Shown: positions 25,401 to 33,703, numbered from the stretch's first letter. The stretch: 43,866 nucleotides of DNA from Clostridia bacterium (GCA_017415505.1 JAFQGG010000038.1:1-43866); one strand, 5' to 3'. Numbers and translations: made by a program. The notes: generated by a model not told the origin, from the letters alone.

Positions 25401-26687
25401 TCCGCTATCCACTTCCTCGTCGGTGAAAGTATTCTCCGCCGTAATTTCACCCTTGGCGTAGCAGTTGGCGATAGAGGTGTGTCGTCCGAGGAAACCCACG
25501 ATACCGCCCGCGTTGAACCCGCCGTCCACGTCGCCCGAAGCTACGCAGTTATGCACGAACGCAGGGGTGAGCGCGTAATTCGTTTCTAACGCGCCGACGA
25601 TACCGCCCGAATAGAGCACCAAACCGTCTTCTACGCTCAAATCCACGTCCACCGTCGCGTAGCCGATCTCCGCGCCGTAAGAAGCGGAAGCGTCGTAAAC
25701 CGCTTGCATATACCCGACGAGCCCGCCCGCGTAGGAGAAGTAATTTTCGTCGGCGGTTACGTTAAGCACGCCGTTCACGGCTTCGCAGGCGAGCAATCTC
25801 GCGCCCACGCCGTAGCCGACGAGCGACCCGCAAAACATAGAAAGGTTTTCGCTTTGCGTAGCGTTCTTTAAGGAAGCGTTGATCGTGAAGTTTTCCAAAC
25901 GAATCCCGTTGATAAGCCCGCTACTCGTTACGTTCGGGGACGCGTAGACCGCGCCGAATAAACCCACGGCGTTGGAAGAGGTGGAATCAATCGTGAAGTT
26001 GGAAATCGTGAATCTGTCGATTTCTTCGGTGTTGGGATCGTCGTAGCTGGTGATACAACCGCTAAAATACGCGTTGTCCGTCGCGCCGTTGCCGATCACC
26101 TGCAACGCTTCGCCTTTGCAATCGATATCGTTGGCAAGCACGTACGCGCCGTTCACGTAAGCGGGAACGCCGTTATTCACCTGCTCGGCGATATAAACGA
26201 GGTCGATAGGGCGGGAAATCACGAACGCGTCGTCGAACGCGCCCGAACCCGTCATGTTCGATTCGTCTTTTTCAATACCGTTTACTTTGACCGTCGTTTC
26301 CCCGCTCACCGTAAAGGAATAGGAGAGCGTTTGCGTATCGTCCGCACTCACCGACCCGCCGTTGACGAGTACGATAGGATACCCCGCGTAAAACGCGCCG
26401 ATATCCAAACGGAAGGAAACTACGCTACCCGACTTTGCTTTGAGCGCACCGAGCGAGGTTTGCGTTACGCCGTCGATTTTCACGCTTTCAAAATCAAACC
26501 CCGCGCCGTCGATAAAGGAAAGCGCGTATTCTTCGTTGGAAACGGAAGAAGAGCTCGAAGAATCGTTCGTGGAATCGGAAGCCGAATCCAAACTGCCCGT
26601 ATCCGTCGAATCTTCGTTACAACCCACCGCCGCGAGCGTGCAAACGCAGGAGAGGGAAAGCAAAAGTGCAATCAGATATTTTTTCAT
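22404..26687 (-). CDS. Giant surface lipoprotein with GLUG-like repeats
   Basis: The 1427-residue product starts with a lipoprotein signal (MKKYLIALLLSLSCVCTLAA, then VGC with Cys23), followed by a Ser/Asp/Thr-rich linker (about 24-50). Residues about 200-560 hold GLUG-type repeats, recognised by recurring GGLVGY/GGIVG and NCYAKG motifs, as in beta-helical surface proteins such as IgA-protease N-terminal regions. The remaining roughly 800 residues consist of diverged beta repeats with GTW/GVW and Tyr/Thr-rich strands (e.g. GVWISNESSMNTLQFSGLGL). No catalytic site is recognised. It is anchored to the outside of the membrane, perhaps for binding or adhesion. The ATG at 26687 has GGAG 5 bases upstream. 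It is divergent from the redox cassette. Confidence 0.8.
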   Translation of the reverse strand: MKKYLIALLLSLSCVCTLAAVGCNEDSTDTGSLDSASDSTNDSSSSSSVSNEEYALSFIDGAGFDFESVKIDGVTQTSLGALKAKSGSVVSFRLDIGAFYAGYPIVLVNGGSVSADDTQTLSYSFTVSGETTVKVNGIEKDESNMTGSGAFDDAFVISRPIDLVYIAEQVNNGVPAYVNGAYVLANDIDCKGEALQVIGNGATDNAYFSGCITSYDDPNTEEIDRFTISNFTIDSTSSNAVGLFGAVYASPNVTSSGLINGIRLENFTINASLKNATQSENLSMFCGSLVGYGVGARLLACEAVNGVLNVTADENYFSYAGGLVGYMQAVYDASASYGAEIGYATVDVDLSVEDGLVLYSGGIVGALETNYALTPAFVHNCVASGDVDGGFNAGGIVGFLGRHTSIANCYAKGEITAENTFTDEEVDSGYLYAYAGGLVGYASNDTIVNDSMSACESVDAVAYGGGDYAIENDFVGGGDEAGVSALTAKKFVVFNCILLEDYDLQNATALQSALGWTDADWIFANGIYPVVNYNASTTPFKTTLTLQYTTKDAGVTIELDGETGYTQNYFDSAEDTYAPIADVFAVNGLSQYLKADNGYISYGYFLDEACTLPVPYSYLATKNIVFYVGFADATPILGKYSLALDYTAEEAFLEFTVDEHGGLLTYTDGATTETAYFVYDGETITVHSARLARYFYNDDKFDLNAYQVFDFFAVVNDGVIKLYDGVYFTKDAPLRAYETLLRGEYYLATGETLCFYGKKGEKTVDGNARSFSYTVEDGVITLTYADTSTETVALSALLSYDAFKGAWVKAVTVGKTYRFDGMGGWSYTVGYGDNAVTKTGVYERLGDTEIKFTDDGVEYKASFSSEGFLTLVGNGKTQTYYNSDASVGTWISSNEREITLTLHGLNQRGVGTATLVFDAGYAYTLTYAESEASAVYALYLDGAIFGAYTFVAESHKLSAIFYYPVLGDFIDASMYLVDDYDGVWISNESSMNTLQFSGLGLYGNTTLIVTDITNGTETEVEIAYELENFTLVGLFVYNGVTYTLTYDEDLGTATVFQNGNEVQLHRKDRFADIEFVTNDGKYSYSFDGKSALNMGGTFTENDEQYAYKMISETEYAVYENAYAESATPIGTITLSQDGKYYQFTTDTETKKLYIKNPLMGTWALGGQFALMEIGASDLLGNINAVFGITEDSDGYEVSMSIVDASTLHFKYYIGTQPVEYYLFLLDDSSTMLLSESGNLSAGDWAVCSKKDAMFGSWKNESAKETIVFDGVQSSFAYGVAKVIWQLLPTSKPTVTYYYYTVRGESILIWTQEQQAGKTLYFKLETAEITDKGAYINGDKAFIKTQVDALYLTVATDENGTEYTFDGTGGVVATNGEASTVYAYTVTSYNDDDTVTLVLTDTDGNEYTATLDYGDEDSVTIVLSESET

Positions 26688-26739
26688 AAAAACTCCGTAA
26701 AAATTATTTTTGAGCGGTAAACCGCAAAATACCATTATC

Positions 26740-26768
26740 ATTATACTATATATCGAAAAAAAACACAA
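26740..26768 (-). promoter_or_regulatory. Promoter of the giant lipoprotein gene
   Basis: On the minus strand TTGTGT (26763-26768), 17-bp spacer, TATAAT (26740-26745). Confidence 0.75.
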
Positions 26769-26770
26769 GA

Positions 26771-26796
26771 AAAAACGGGTTGCTTTCCCCGTTTTT
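26771..26796. terminator. Terminator-like hairpin between divergent promoters
   Basis: AAAAACGGG and CCCGTTTTT (26771-26779 and 26788-26796) form a 9-bp stem with T tails on both strands. It lies just outside the lipoprotein promoter and before the cassette promoter, so it can only stop transcription coming from further away. Confidence 0.6.
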
Positions 26797-26837
26797 ATCC
26801 GATTTTCATAAAAGGGCGTTCCTGCTTTACGATTCGC

Positions 26838-26866
26838 TTGACAAGTTTTTGCGGATATTATATAAT
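26838..26866 (+). promoter_or_regulatory. Consensus promoter of the redox cassette
   Basis: Perfect TTGACA (26838-26843), 17-bp spacer, perfect TATAAT (26861-26866). GAAGGAG serves the ATG at 26898. Confidence 0.9.
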
Positions 26867-26897
26867 ATAGTGTAGTAAAACGAACGAAGGAGCATTT

Positions 26898-27785
26898 ATG
26901 ACGGATCACGCAAAACGCTTAACGAAACGGATATACGCGATATGTCTTGCGCTGTTGACGCTTCTAACGGGGATTTTGTTTATCGTACAGGTTTTCTCCA
27001 TTTACCGCTCGGCGGAAAGTCAACCGTATACGGTAGAGCGCATATCCGCGCATTTTTGGGCGATCGCGCCCGTGTTTTTCGCTTGGCTTTTGGCAGTCGT
27101 TGCAGGCGGGGTGATATGGACGGCGATACCCGACGCGCCCGAACGTCCGAAAGCGTATATCGAGTTGAAAACGACGCTTGAAAAATTTGAAAAAAGACTT
27201 CCGCTCGGGGAAATCCCCCCGCAAGCCAAACGCTTGCGGGCGATAAGAACCGTCGTTTGGTGCGTGAGTTTGGCTTGTTGCCTCGTTTCGGCAATCGTTT
27301 CTTTTACCGTGCTTACGGATAAGAGCTACGCGCCCCGTTTCCAAACGGAATTTTTCACGGCGCACGGCGGGGCGGCGGATAGGCTCGTTCGCATTTTGCC
27401 GTGGATATTGGCGGGATTTTTCGCGCTCGTCTTTGCTTCTATTTTTGCGTTCCATAGCGAGAAAAAGCAAATTGGAATCGTAAAGACGGCGGTGGCGGAG
27501 CGCGTGAAAAAGACGGCGAAAGAAACGGGTGAAGTCGCGACGCTTTCGGAAACGCAAACGGCGTTGTCGGCGAGTGTAAAAGCGGAAACGCAAGGGGAGA
27601 AAAAAAGCGAATCGCTTTTGGAAAAATACCCGTTCCTGCAATCCAAATGGTGGGGAATCGGGTTGAGAATCGCAATCGGCGCGCTGGGCGTTGCCCTCGT
27701 CGTCGTAGGGATTTTCAACGGCGGTATGGAAGACGTCTTGCTCAAAGCGGTGAAGATTTGTACCCAATGTATCGGTCTTGGCTAA
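26898..27785 (+). CDS. Membrane protein with C-terminal CD1871A-like CXXC tail
   Basis: The 295-residue protein has four hydrophobic helices (about 12-34, 50-72, 115-137, 165-187), a charged cytoplasmic stretch (190-250), and a last helix. The last helix runs straight into GIFNGGMEDVLLKAVKICTQ, then CIGLG-COOH, giving Cys288-Thr-Gln-Cys291. That ending matches the approximately 40-residue CD1871A family of CXXC proteins, which normally are free-standing and sit beside 4Fe-4S and TlpA genes. Here it is fused to a roughly 250-residue membrane part that I do not recognise. The CXXC pair at the membrane surface suggests thiol or electron relay. It is the first gene of the cassette, 14 bp before the iron-sulfur gene. 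Confidence 0.72.
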   Translation: MTDHAKRLTKRIYAICLALLTLLTGILFIVQVFSIYRSAESQPYTVERISAHFWAIAPVFFAWLLAVVAGGVIWTAIPDAPERPKAYIELKTTLEKFEKRLPLGEIPPQAKRLRAIRTVVWCVSLACCLVSAIVSFTVLTDKSYAPRFQTEFFTAHGGAADRLVRILPWILAGFFALVFASIFAFHSEKKQIGIVKTAVAERVKKTAKETGEVATLSETQTALSASVKAETQGEKKSESLLEKYPFLQSKWWGIGLRIAIGALGVALVVVGIFNGGMEDVLLKAVKICTQCIGLG

Positions 27786-27799
27786 ATTAGGGGAACGCT

Positions 27800-28807
27800 A
27801 TGAAGAAATTTTTCGGTAAAATAAAAAAATGGTTCGTCGATCATAAGCCGACGAAGCGCAGACTTATCCAAGTCTACACCGCGCTTTTGTATAACGCGAA
27901 TATCAAAGGCTTTTTCAACGGCGAAATTTATAAAGGCGCGAGCAAAAACGCGTGCGTTCCCGGCTTGAACTGTTATTCCTGTCCCGGGGCGGTCGGTTCT
28001 TGTCCACTCGGCGCGTTGCAAAACGCGCTGTCCGCGTCTAAAACGCGCGCGCCCGCTTATATCTTCGGGATTATTATTTTGTTCGGCTTATTGCTCGGTC
28101 GTACGATTTGCGGGTTTTTATGCCCCGTGGGGTTGGGGCAGGAGCTTTTGTATAAAATCAAAACGCCCAAAGCCAAAAAGAGTAAAGTAACGCGCGTGTT
28201 TTCCTATTTGAAATACGTCGTATTGATCGTGTTCGTCGTGATCATACCCCTTACGCTCACCATTCCCGGATTTTGCGAATACATATGCCCCGCGGGAACT
28301 TTCGAGGGCGGATTGGGGCTTTTATCCAACTCCGCAAACGAGGATTTGTTGTCCATTCTCGGACCGCTGTTCACTTGGAAATTCGCCGTGCTCGTGGCGG
28401 TGATCGTGCTCAGTATCTTTTTCTTTCGGTTCTTTTGCCGTTTCCTGTGCCCGCTCGGCGCGCTTTACGGTTTCTTCTCCAAGATCGCCCTGCTCGGGAT
28501 CAAATTGGATAAAAACAAGTGCACCGATTGCGGACTTTGTATCGGCGTTTGTAAAATGGACGTGAAAAAGGTGGGAGACCACGAATGTATAAGCTGTGGC
28601 GAATGTATTTCCGTTTGCCCCGCAAAAGCCATTTCTTGGAAGGGTTCGAGCCTCTTGGTTCGCCCCAACGACGCGGATATGCCCGCTACGACGGAAATTA
28701 AACCGCTTGCGGGTATGCTCAAACGCAAAGAACCCATAGAAGAGGAAGAAACCGCGCTCGCGCAATCGGTCAACGAAATGAACGGGGAGGACGCGAGCAA
28801 TGAGTAA
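27800..28807 (+). CDS. NapH-like membrane 4Fe-4S protein
   Basis: The 335-residue protein combines several membrane helices with many Cys motifs: CVPGLNCYSCPGAVGSCPLG near the N-terminus, GRTICGFLCPVG, EYICPAG and FCRFLCPLG around the helices. A C-terminal two-cluster ferredoxin follows (CTDCGLCIGVCKMDV and CISCGECISVCPAKAI, about 238-275). This is the layout of NapH/NosR/YccM-type proteins, which carry electrons across or to the membrane. In the CD1871A/TlpA neighbourhood it is the likely source of electrons for the thioredoxin. The ribosome site is AGGGGAACGCT. The stop overlaps the next start by 8 bases (ATGAGTAA). Confidence 0.88.
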   Translation: MKKFFGKIKKWFVDHKPTKRRLIQVYTALLYNANIKGFFNGEIYKGASKNACVPGLNCYSCPGAVGSCPLGALQNALSASKTRAPAYIFGIIILFGLLLGRTICGFLCPVGLGQELLYKIKTPKAKKSKVTRVFSYLKYVVLIVFVVIIPLTLTIPGFCEYICPAGTFEGGLGLLSNSANEDLLSILGPLFTWKFAVLVAVIVLSIFFFRFFCRFLCPLGALYGFFSKIALLGIKLDKNKCTDCGLCIGVCKMDVKKVGDHECISCGECISVCPAKAISWKGSSLLVRPNDADMPATTEIKPLAGMLKRKEPIEEEETALAQSVNEMNGEDASNE

Positions 28808-29435
28808 GAAAACGAATTGGTTGAAAATCGGCGCGTATACGCTCGCAGGCGCGGTGCTTTGCGGTGCGCTCGTGTATTATAACTTCTTCGATAAAGTGGA
28901 AGTGGAAGTCAAAGCGCGTGGCGTAGGGGAAAAATGCTCGGATATTTCCTTGCAAACCTATAAAACGGAAAACGGCAAATTCGCCGTCGGCGGAGAAGAT
29001 TTCCTGTTGAGCGATTATAGGGGCAAGGTCGTCGTGCTCAACTTTTGGGCGACTTGGTGCGGACCTTGCAAGGCGGAAATTCCACACTTTAACGAGTTTT
29101 ACGAAGCGTATGCAAACGATATTGAAATGGTGATTATCAACACGGAAACCAACTTAACGCAAGAGGTGCTGTGCGATAACTATTTGAATAACGCCGTCGG
29201 AGAAAAGGAGTACGAGGGGTGGACGGAATACGCCTGCACCTTTGCCAAATACGACGCGGAAAACGATATTTACGCCAAGGCGTTTCTCGTCGCGGGAAAA
29301 GACGGAACGAAACGCGCCCCGCAAAGCTTACCGCTCACCGTGATCGTAGATCAAGAGGGCGAAATCCGTTACGCGGGCGAGGGCAAGCTCACTTACGAGG
29401 CGTTGGAAGCACAAGTACTTCCGTTGCTTGACTAA
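28800..29435 (+). CDS. Membrane-anchored TlpA-family thioredoxin
   Basis: The 211-residue protein has one N-terminal membrane anchor (about residues 8-28) and an extracytoplasmic thioredoxin domain with NFWATWCGPCKAEIPHFNEF, active-site Cys87 and Cys90. The cis-Pro segment SLPLTVIVDQEGEIRYAGEG is present. A family insertion between the helix and the cis-Pro holds another Cys pair. TlpA proteins reduce disulfides outside the cytoplasm, e.g. in cytochrome or surface-protein maturation. It overlaps the iron-sulfur gene and closes the cassette, so the two are probably partners. A hairpin terminator follows. Confidence 0.9.
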   Translation: MSKKTNWLKIGAYTLAGAVLCGALVYYNFFDKVEVEVKARGVGEKCSDISLQTYKTENGKFAVGGEDFLLSDYRGKVVVLNFWATWCGPCKAEIPHFNEFYEAYANDIEMVIINTETNLTQEVLCDNYLNNAVGEKEYEGWTEYACTFAKYDAENDIYAKAFLVAGKDGTKRAPQSLPLTVIVDQEGEIRYAGEGKLTYEALEAQVLPLLD

Positions 29436-29440
29436 AAGAA

Positions 29441-29465
29441 AAAAGGAGGCAGTTGCCTCCTTTTC
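29441..29465 (+). terminator. Terminator of the redox cassette
   Basis: AAAAGGAGGCA and TGCCTCCTTTT (29441-29451, 29454-29464) form an 11-bp stem ending in T. Confidence 0.8.
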
Positions 29466-29472
29466 GTTTGCG

Positions 29473-29506
29473 AAAAAACAAAGGCGAAGCAGTATGCTTC
29501 GCCTTT
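29473..29506 (-). terminator. Terminator of the lipoprotein cluster
   Basis: A 12-bp stem (29480-29491 and 29495-29506) followed on the minus strand by six T (A at 29473-29478). Confidence 0.85.
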
Positions 29507-29527
29507 GCGCTTTTAAGCGTTTTTCGC

Positions 29528-31501
29528 TTATCTGATTCGGCTTGTGAAATCAATACCCGTTGCGTTTGCCGTAAACACGATATTCCAATTGAATTCGCCG
29601 TAAACGTAATCCTCTTCGCCGTAGGGTGCAACTACCATGAACGTAATAACTTCACCGGCTTTTACGTTGTAAGAGGTGTTGTATTCGTACGAAGACATAC
29701 CTACTCTAATAATGGCGGGAGTTTCGTCGTCGCTCATAAAGGTGATCGTACCGTCTGCCGTCGCCGTATAGGTGTAATAGATATAGGAAACGGTTTCGCT
29801 AAGCGTAGTCTTGTTCGTTGCGCTTGCCGTATTCGCTTTGTAAGCGGACGAGCCGTCTGCTTCCACCGTACCTTCCGTGAAGGTCATGGTGAAGGTAACG
29901 CTCATGTCGCCTTCCGCGGAAAGGGCAACGACAGAGCCTTTCTTAACGGAGAAGGAATCGGATATATCTTCCGTTTCAGCGCTCGTATCGTAGCTTGCGT
30001 TCGTGTTCATATCGACTACCCAGCAGTTTTCGGTGATGTCCGAGAAGGTGAGCGTACCGTCCGCAGGAGCGGTAAATACCGCGCTTTGCGTTGCCCACTT
30101 GCTACGGTCGTAATTCAAGGTGATAGCCGTACCGCTAATAAGTTCGAAAGGAACGTCGAAGCCGTCGGGTTCAATACCTTCCGTTACGGTAAGCTTCCAA
30201 GTATAATCGTCCGCCGTGTAGCTGTTGATTGCAATGGTAAGCGTTTCGCCTGCTTTCAACGATACGTTCGCGTTCAATTCGATGTTCCCTTCCACATAAT
30301 CGTATTGCGCGTTGTATATCAAAACGAAGAAATCAAGGCTTTCGGAAGAGAATACGAGCGTGCTGTCTTTTTCCGCCGTGTAGCAGTAGTAAACGGGCGA
30401 ATCTTCCATTTCGATCGTCGTCACCGTATCTTCTCCCGCTTTGATTTCGTAAGGGAATGCGGAAGAGCCGTCTTGGGGTACTACGTATTCCTTATCTTCA
30501 TAGGTGAAGTATACGGGATATCCGCTCATACTTACAAGCATGAAATAATTTGTAACGCCTGCGGTAACGGGGATTTCTTGATTGAGGGCGTAGGGGGCAG
30601 GACCCGTCGAATCCATTTGCATGATATCGCCGAGCCATTGGATCATTGCGCCCGAACTACCTTCCTCTTCTTCTTCGCATTCGAATTTCACAACGCCGTC
30701 TTTTTCAGCGGTGTAGGCGAAAACGCCCATACCTAAAATGTAATTATCCGCTTCAATTTCGCTTGCGAATATGAGATTCGTATCGAAGGAAACGTCGAAA
30801 GAAAGGTCAACGCTTGCCGCAGGTTCGCCTTCTTCGGGAGCAACTGCGCTAACCTCAATGTCAAACGACATACCGGGATAGCAGGCGACAAACGCCACTT
30901 CTTCATAATCTACCATAATAGAAATATTCTCGTTTTCCGATTCAAACGAGAGGATGCCGAACTCGGTCGTCGTAATCGTATAGTAGGTCGTGGTATACGC
31001 CATTTCTTCGTATTCGTTCATTTCGTACTTGGAAACGGTCGTGTAAGTAGCGTTTACGCAAGGAAGAGCGAGATGATCGAAGTAGGACGCACCCGTCGTT
31101 TCTTTCACGTAGAAGGTCGCGTTTTCAACCGCCGCACCGTTTTTACCCGTTACGTCGATAGTTACCTTGTCACCCTTCTTAACGAGCACTGCGCCGTAGT
31201 ATTCCGCCTTTTCGCCTACGTAAGCGGAAACTTCCAAATCGCCGTATACGTCGAAGGAAACGGAGCCGTCCACGGTAGCCGTGTATTCGTACTTTTTCGT
31301 TTCACCTGCCGCAACGGAAACGACGTTGGGAAGAATCCCTTCTGCCGCCGTGGGCACTACGGGGGTTACGCTTTCGCCTCCCGTGCTTTGACCGCCTTCC
31401 GAGGAGCTTGACGAAGAATCGTTACAAGCAACCGCCGTCGCAAGACAAGCCGTTCCGAGGATAGCCGTGCAAAGCAGAGCCAACTTCTTGAATTTTGCCA
31501 T
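29528..31501 (-). CDS. Surface lipoprotein with repeated PPC-like beta domains
   Basis: The 657-residue product has a signal peptide with lipobox ATAVAC (Cys26) and a SSSSSSEGGQSTGG linker. It continues with at least four beta-sandwich units of the type found in bacterial pre-peptidase C-terminal domains: recurring phrases are KYEYTATVDGSVSF, VFAYTAEKDGVVKFECE, VYYCYTAEKDSTLVFSSE, TQSAVFTAPADGTLTFSD and IYYTYTATADGTITFMSD. No catalytic domain is present, so binding or structural roles are likely. GGAGGTATTTTT precedes the ATG. It is 55 bp downstream of the next lipoprotein gene on the same strand and may be its last cotranscribed partner. Confidence 0.8.
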   Translation of the reverse strand: MAKFKKLALLCTAILGTACLATAVACNDSSSSSSEGGQSTGGESVTPVVPTAAEGILPNVVSVAAGETKKYEYTATVDGSVSFDVYGDLEVSAYVGEKAEYYGAVLVKKGDKVTIDVTGKNGAAVENATFYVKETTGASYFDHLALPCVNATYTTVSKYEMNEYEEMAYTTTYYTITTTEFGILSFESENENISIMVDYEEVAFVACYPGMSFDIEVSAVAPEEGEPAASVDLSFDVSFDTNLIFASEIEADNYILGMGVFAYTAEKDGVVKFECEEEEEGSSGAMIQWLGDIMQMDSTGPAPYALNQEIPVTAGVTNYFMLVSMSGYPVYFTYEDKEYVVPQDGSSAFPYEIKAGEDTVTTIEMEDSPVYYCYTAEKDSTLVFSSESLDFFVLIYNAQYDYVEGNIELNANVSLKAGETLTIAINSYTADDYTWKLTVTEGIEPDGFDVPFELISGTAITLNYDRSKWATQSAVFTAPADGTLTFSDITENCWVVDMNTNASYDTSAETEDISDSFSVKKGSVVALSAEGDMSVTFTMTFTEGTVEADGSSAYKANTASATNKTTLSETVSYIYYTYTATADGTITFMSDDETPAIIRVGMSSYEYNTSYNVKAGEVITFMVVAPYGEEDYVYGEFNWNIVFTANATGIDFTSRIR

Positions 31502-31556
31502 AAAAATACCTCCAAAATAAAGTTTATTTTTTATCCTTTGCAGGGATAAATCAAGT

Positions 31557-33692
31557 TTAGTCGTTGGGCGTGAATACGAGCGTTACTTCTTCGGTAACGA
31601 TCACGTCCGATTCGAAACGAATAATAAACAGGTTCGTTTCTTCGTTTTCTTCCACGGTGACTTGGCAAAGCGTCGCGCCTTCCACCGTCAAAGTGCCTGC
31701 CGTCGTCGCCTCGTAAGAAAACAGGGCGATATTGGTAAGCTTTCCGCTCATAAGCACCGCTTCCGAAGTGGATACGGACAGCGCGCCGAGCGCGGAAACG
31801 GGCAGGGGTTGGGTTTTTGAAATTCGAAGCGTAAGCGCAGTTTCTTTTCCGCCTTTATCCGAAAGACGGAAGGTCATGCCCGTCGTTTCGTCCGCTTCGA
31901 AAGTAATGGAGAACGCGCCTTGTATTTGCTTTTCGCCGATACGGATCAACGCGTTTTCGTTATCGCAGGATACCGTATAGAACCCCGCGGGGCATTTCAC
32001 GTTATAATAAACGAAATCGAAAAGCTTGGTGGTAACGGTCAAATCCTTGTCAAGATCTTCCGCGGTAAGCTGTACGGGGCGTTCTTCCGTGCCTTGCGTA
32101 AGCGCGGCGTAGAAATAGCAGGGCGCAAGCCAAGCGTATTTTTCGCGCAACGCCTCGTCTTCCCAAATACTATCGGGAATTTCCACGGGCTTATTCAGGG
32201 AAACGTAAAGATTGAGGAATTCGAACAATTCCTGCGTAACGGGATACACGCCGTCTTTATTTACGTAATTTTGATAACAGTTCCCGTAATTGGTTGCGTA
32301 CGATTTCATGATAAACGGCGCGTAGTCGGCGACGAGGTAATTGCCTTCCGCGTCCTTGCCCGTTTGCAAATCCAATCTTCCGCCGTCGTCCATAATACTC
32401 GTAAAGGACGCCGCCGAGCCTGCTCCGCCCACGAAAAGCCGAGGGGCGGAAACGGTGATGGCAACGAAAATGATTTTGCCCGGCTTCTCCGCCGTACCGC
32501 GACGGTAGTAGCCCGTCGTTTCGTCGTAGAAATAATCACCCGAATAGGGCATGGGGGAGAGGGAAACGCCCTCGCCGCCCTCGGGCGCGTAAGTTCTTTG
32601 AATTTGCGTGGGGATCACGCTCGTTCTCACGGTCGAGGGAATCCAAGCCGCGTCCGCAACGCGCACGAAGCGTACGCGTACGATATCGCCCGCATCGCCC
32701 GTTAATTGCCAAGTGGCGCGCCAATCTTCGCTGTAATGCATTTGCGAACAGTTGACATCCGAATAGAAATTGGTTGCGGGAAGCAAACCGTCTTCCGTGA
32801 ACACTCTCGCTTCTTCACCGCCCGAATAGCCGATAACTTCGCCGTCGTCGTTATAGATTGCGCCGGGGATATAATGGGTACTCGCGTCGTAACGCGTCGC
32901 TTTTACGCCGTCGGCGTTTTGCAACGAATACATAGCGTACTGCCCCGATTCGGGAACGGTAAGGGATACCCACGCGCTTCCGTTTGCGCCCAGCTCAAAC
33001 TCGTAATAGCCTTGCTCCGTATCCACCGTATAACGGTTGAAATCGCTTCCGTCTTCGCCCGCTTCTTCAAAGGGATTGCCCGCGTCGTAATTGTTGACGT
33101 AAGTAATCGTACTAGGCGAGTCAGGGAGCGTGACGACCGTCGTACATTCGCTACAAACGCCGTTTTTGTAGGCGTGTCCGTGCGCCGAAATCGTTTTGCT
33201 CGTCGTGTGGGTAGAATCTCTACGGCAAACGGCGGACTGTTCGCCCTCGTCCGTGCACGAAAATTCGTCCGAAAGACTCCAAATCCAATCGTGACCGATC
33301 GCTTCCGTTTTTCGCGTGGTCGTATGCGACGGATCGTGCGCGCAAGTCCCCGTTTCCTTGCCTGCCGTTTCGCAAGTGGGGGCGAGCGTTTCCGTCCATA
33401 CGTATTCGTGCGCCGACTTATTCACGGGAATCTCTTCTACCGTCGTCGCTCCGCAATTACAAGAGCCCGTCTTTTCGCCCTTTTCCGTGCAGGTGGCTTT
33501 TTTCGTGGTTTTGTACGACCACGAGTGTTCATGCTCGGCGGAGGAAGAGTCGGAATCGACGCTTTCGCTTGCCGTGCTTTGGTTTACGCTATCGCTCTCG
33601 TAGCTTTCACCGCCCTCGCACGCGGTAAACGCGATAGAGGAGGTAAACAGCAACGCGAGCAATATCGCGGTAATTTTGCGTGTCTTTTTCAT
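31557..33692 (-). CDS. Cys-rich surface lipoprotein with a shared unknown module
   Basis: The 711-residue protein has a lipobox FTAC (Cys25) and a Ser/Asp linker. Three Cys/His-containing repeats follow (about residues 54-185; e.g. KKATCTEKGEKTGSCNCG and APTCETAGKETGTCAHDPSH), a repeat type common in Clostridia surface proteins that might bind zinc. A beta-rich segment (about 215-345) comes next, then one copy of the module (about 381-531) also found twice in the neighbouring lipoprotein. No enzyme motif is seen. The ATG at 33692 has AGAGG upstream and lies only 11 bp after the stop of the TlpA-domain lipoprotein, so the two are cotranscribed. Confidence 0.8.
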   Translation of the reverse strand: MKKTRKITAILLALLFTSSIAFTACEGGESYESDSVNQSTASESVDSDSSSAEHEHSWSYKTTKKATCTEKGEKTGSCNCGATTVEEIPVNKSAHEYVWTETLAPTCETAGKETGTCAHDPSHTTTRKTEAIGHDWIWSLSDEFSCTDEGEQSAVCRRDSTHTTSKTISAHGHAYKNGVCSECTTVVTLPDSPSTITYVNNYDAGNPFEEAGEDGSDFNRYTVDTEQGYYEFELGANGSAWVSLTVPESGQYAMYSLQNADGVKATRYDASTHYIPGAIYNDDGEVIGYSGGEEARVFTEDGLLPATNFYSDVNCSQMHYSEDWRATWQLTGDAGDIVRVRFVRVADAAWIPSTVRTSVIPTQIQRTYAPEGGEGVSLSPMPYSGDYFYDETTGYYRRGTAEKPGKIIFVAITVSAPRLFVGGAGSAASFTSIMDDGGRLDLQTGKDAEGNYLVADYAPFIMKSYATNYGNCYQNYVNKDGVYPVTQELFEFLNLYVSLNKPVEIPDSIWEDEALREKYAWLAPCYFYAALTQGTEERPVQLTAEDLDKDLTVTTKLFDFVYYNVKCPAGFYTVSCDNENALIRIGEKQIQGAFSITFEADETTGMTFRLSDKGGKETALTLRISKTQPLPVSALGALSVSTSEAVLMSGKLTNIALFSYEATTAGTLTVEGATLCQVTVEENEETNLFIIRFESDVIVTEEVTLVFTPND
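32100..32552 (-). repeat. Unknown surface module, copy C
   Basis: Residues about 381-531 of the Cys-rich lipoprotein: starts YFYDETTGYYRRG, contains GVYPVTQELFEFLNLYVS, and ends WLAPCYFYAAL. The order of motifs matches the two copies in the neighbouring lipoprotein. Confidence 0.6.
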
Positions 33693-33703
33693 AAAAACCT
33701 CTT

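Noticed and set aside
26771-26796. Riboswitch or attenuator in the divergent region before the redox cassette
   Set aside because: The hairpin lies upstream of both promoters, so neither mRNA would contain it.
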